In this document: in pieces, positions 62,962-64,000 of the stretch
Position numbering within the stretch: the stretch's first letter is position 1
Layout of the letters: every line of letters starts with the position of its first letter
Origin: JBPRGG01 sp051418075
GTDB taxonomy: Bacteria > Bacteroidota > Bacteroidia > Cytophagales > Cyclobacteriaceae
Assembly (NCBI GenBank): GCA_051418075.1
Contig: JBPRGG010000029.1
Coordinates: 186,001 to 250,000 of the forward strand
Direction of reading: 5' to 3'
DNA length: 64,000 nt
Notes under the pieces: model-generated
The model's database searches: none
What the model saw: only the letters and a program-made list of their open reading frames with translations
What the model was told of the DNA's origin: nothing
Translations under genes and position numbers: made by a program

Positions 62962-64000
62962 TTATTCAGTAATGCCGGTCCATTGATCTGTTCTGAAAGG
63001 AGTAGCAGGAAGATCGGCAGAATTATAAAGATTCACAGCCGGATTGCTTTGCCAGGCATATCGGACGGCCTCTGGCTGATCTACCTCCGGACTGATTAGT
63101 TCAATGGTGTTTTTATCAATTATTTTTGCCTGAGCCCAGTAAAATTTTTGATCAGGCCCGGCTACTTCAAAGCTTAACGGGGCCTCGCCATCAACTGTTT
63201 TTAACCCGTCACCAGTAGATTTAAAATGAAGCAAAATTTTGTTTGAGTTAATTTCCATGGAGTCAAACAATGGTCCTGCATGTACAATATCTTTTCCATA
63301 TGCAATATTTTCAGCAGCCAAACCCAGTCTTTTTCCTACATCCTGCTTATTCCGGGGGTGGATATCTTTGGCATTTCCAATGTCAATAGTGACTGCCATA
63401 CCTGTTTTGGGGTAATCCAGGGTCATCAATTGAGCTTCCCGTAGCTCAGCCCAGGCATCCTGGGAAGGTTGGTCTTTTCTTTCCATAAAATTAGCCAGCT
63501 GAACAAACAGGAAAGGCAGATAACCTTGCTGAAATCTTACCCGCCAGTCTTCAATCATGGCAGGAAATAAATTCCGGTATTCTTTGGCCCGGGAAGCATT
63601 GGACTCACCCTGATACCATATAAATCCTTTCATACTCAGTGGGATGAGTGGGGAGATCATACCATTGAATAGCGAGGCCGGATGATTTTGAAAACCAGGG
63701 ACCACTGGCAGTTGAGGTTCTATATGTTGGCTGTACTTCCAGTTACCGGCCAATGAAATTTTGGCTGATTCAATATGCCGGGGTTGGATAAACATATCCT
63801 CCGGCTGATCTATAAAGCCTCCCTGGCCCCAAAGGTTTAGTACCCTTACCGCAATTATATTTTTGCCTTTCTTTACTGATTTTTGATCAACCTGGTAAAG
63901 CCTTTCTTCCTGATTGCCTGAACTGGAGCCAATCTCCTTTCCATTAAAATAAGTTACATCATTGTGGGCTATTCTGCCCAGCGAGAGCAAAAGGTCCTGT
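62962..64000 (-). CDS. Sialate O-acetylesterase-like protein, C-terminal part (5' end outside window)
   Basis: The frame stays open to the window edge, so at least 346 residues are visible and the N-terminus is missing. A jelly-roll insert comes first (DVTYFNGKEIGSS, VRVLNLWGQGGF), then the SGNH-type esterase part with GFIWYQGESNASRAKEYRNLFPAMIEDWR, and LRQAQL-like LREAQLMTLDYP. The DxxH pair near AKDIHPRNKQDVGKRLG completes the active site. It removes acetyl groups from sialic acid or other sugars and is common in glycan loci. The serine motif itself (GQSN-like) would lie upstream. Confidence 0.85.
   Translation of the reverse strand, partial: QDLLLSLGRIAHNDVTYFNGKEIGSSSGNQEERLYQVDQKSVKKGKNIIAVRVLNLWGQGGFIDQPEDMFIQPRHIESAKISLAGNWKYSQHIEPQLPVVPGFQNHPASLFNGMISPLIPLSMKGFIWYQGESNASRAKEYRNLFPAMIEDWRVRFQQGYLPFLFVQLANFMERKDQPSQDAWAELREAQLMTLDYPKTGMAVTIDIGNAKDIHPRNKQDVGKRLGLAAENIAYGKDIVHAGPLFDSMEINSNKILLHFKSTGDGLKTVDGEAPLSFEVAGPDQKFYWAQAKIIDKNTIELISPEVDQPEAVRYAWQSNPAVNLYNSADLPATPFRTDQWTGITE

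Noticed and set aside
1..64000. tRNA, rRNA, CRISPR arrays, insertion sequences or prophage
   Set aside because: Reading the gaps showed no T-loop-like signature, no regularly spaced repeats, and no transposase or integrase-like frame.

Overview
The window is a stretch of chromosome from a member of the Bacteroidota, most likely a Cytophagales-type organism. The evidence is a SusC/SusD pair under an ECF sigma factor and FecR anti-sigma factor, a type IX secretion sorting domain on a glycoside hydrolase, a NUDIX-type arabinose regulator, promoters of the form TTG-N18-21-TAnnTTTG, weak ribosome binding sites, several TTG/GTG starts, and a bacilliredoxin. I see no tRNA or rRNA gene, CRISPR array, phage or insertion sequence.

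Layout. 1-1464: the end of a probable anti-sigma factor followed by two Spy/CpxP-like envelope proteins. 1486-7021: a SanA-like protein, an AT-rich 880-base gap with possible gene debris, an orphan MacB/FtsX-type permease and DNA polymerase IV. 7391-14187: a Kef-type cation/proton antiporter, a purine permease, a DUF1349 protein and a large zinc metalloprotease lipoprotein. 14474-17652: araR-araB-araD on the minus strand. 18056-22464: hisG-hisD-hisC-hisB without hisHAFI. 22539-27131: guaA, a TPR plus periplasmic-binding-fold protein, and hemL. 27119-36414: mostly single genes: DUF3667, an envelope protein with a CAP-domain lipoprotein, gamma-carbonic anhydrase-like protein, NudL-type NUDIX, a lipocalin-like lipoprotein, DUF819, M42 peptidase, and a Tat-exported Gfo/Idh/MocA oxidoreductase followed by a type II pantothenate kinase.

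36519-45272 is a glycan-utilisation locus: ECF sigma, FecR, SusC with STN domain, SusD and a Cys-type sulfatase. Genes on its right (FAD monooxygenase, two PhoD-like phosphatases, a GH clan A-like secreted enzyme, and at the far edge a sialate O-acetylesterase) suggest more polysaccharide or phosphoester scavenging, but they do not form one operon. 53901-59988 is the suf operon, sufBCDSE, then a DUF59 protein and a bacilliredoxin, closed by a strong terminator. An Lrp/AsnC regulator and a fadD-like acyl-CoA ligase diverge at 60748/61190.

I found no obviously new multi-gene system. The observations most worth following up are: a 90-base dispersed repeat in two convergent gene gaps; a palindrome containing TTTAGCGCTAA shared by the hisG start codon and the ECF sigma promoter; a base-composition step inside susC between its STN domain and the rest; an LpoA-like architecture next to guaA/hemL; bacilliredoxin inside the suf operon with a TTAGA-N5-TCTAA box before sufB; and a perfect inverted repeat in front of fadD. 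All functions are inferred from reading the sequence; no database search was run.
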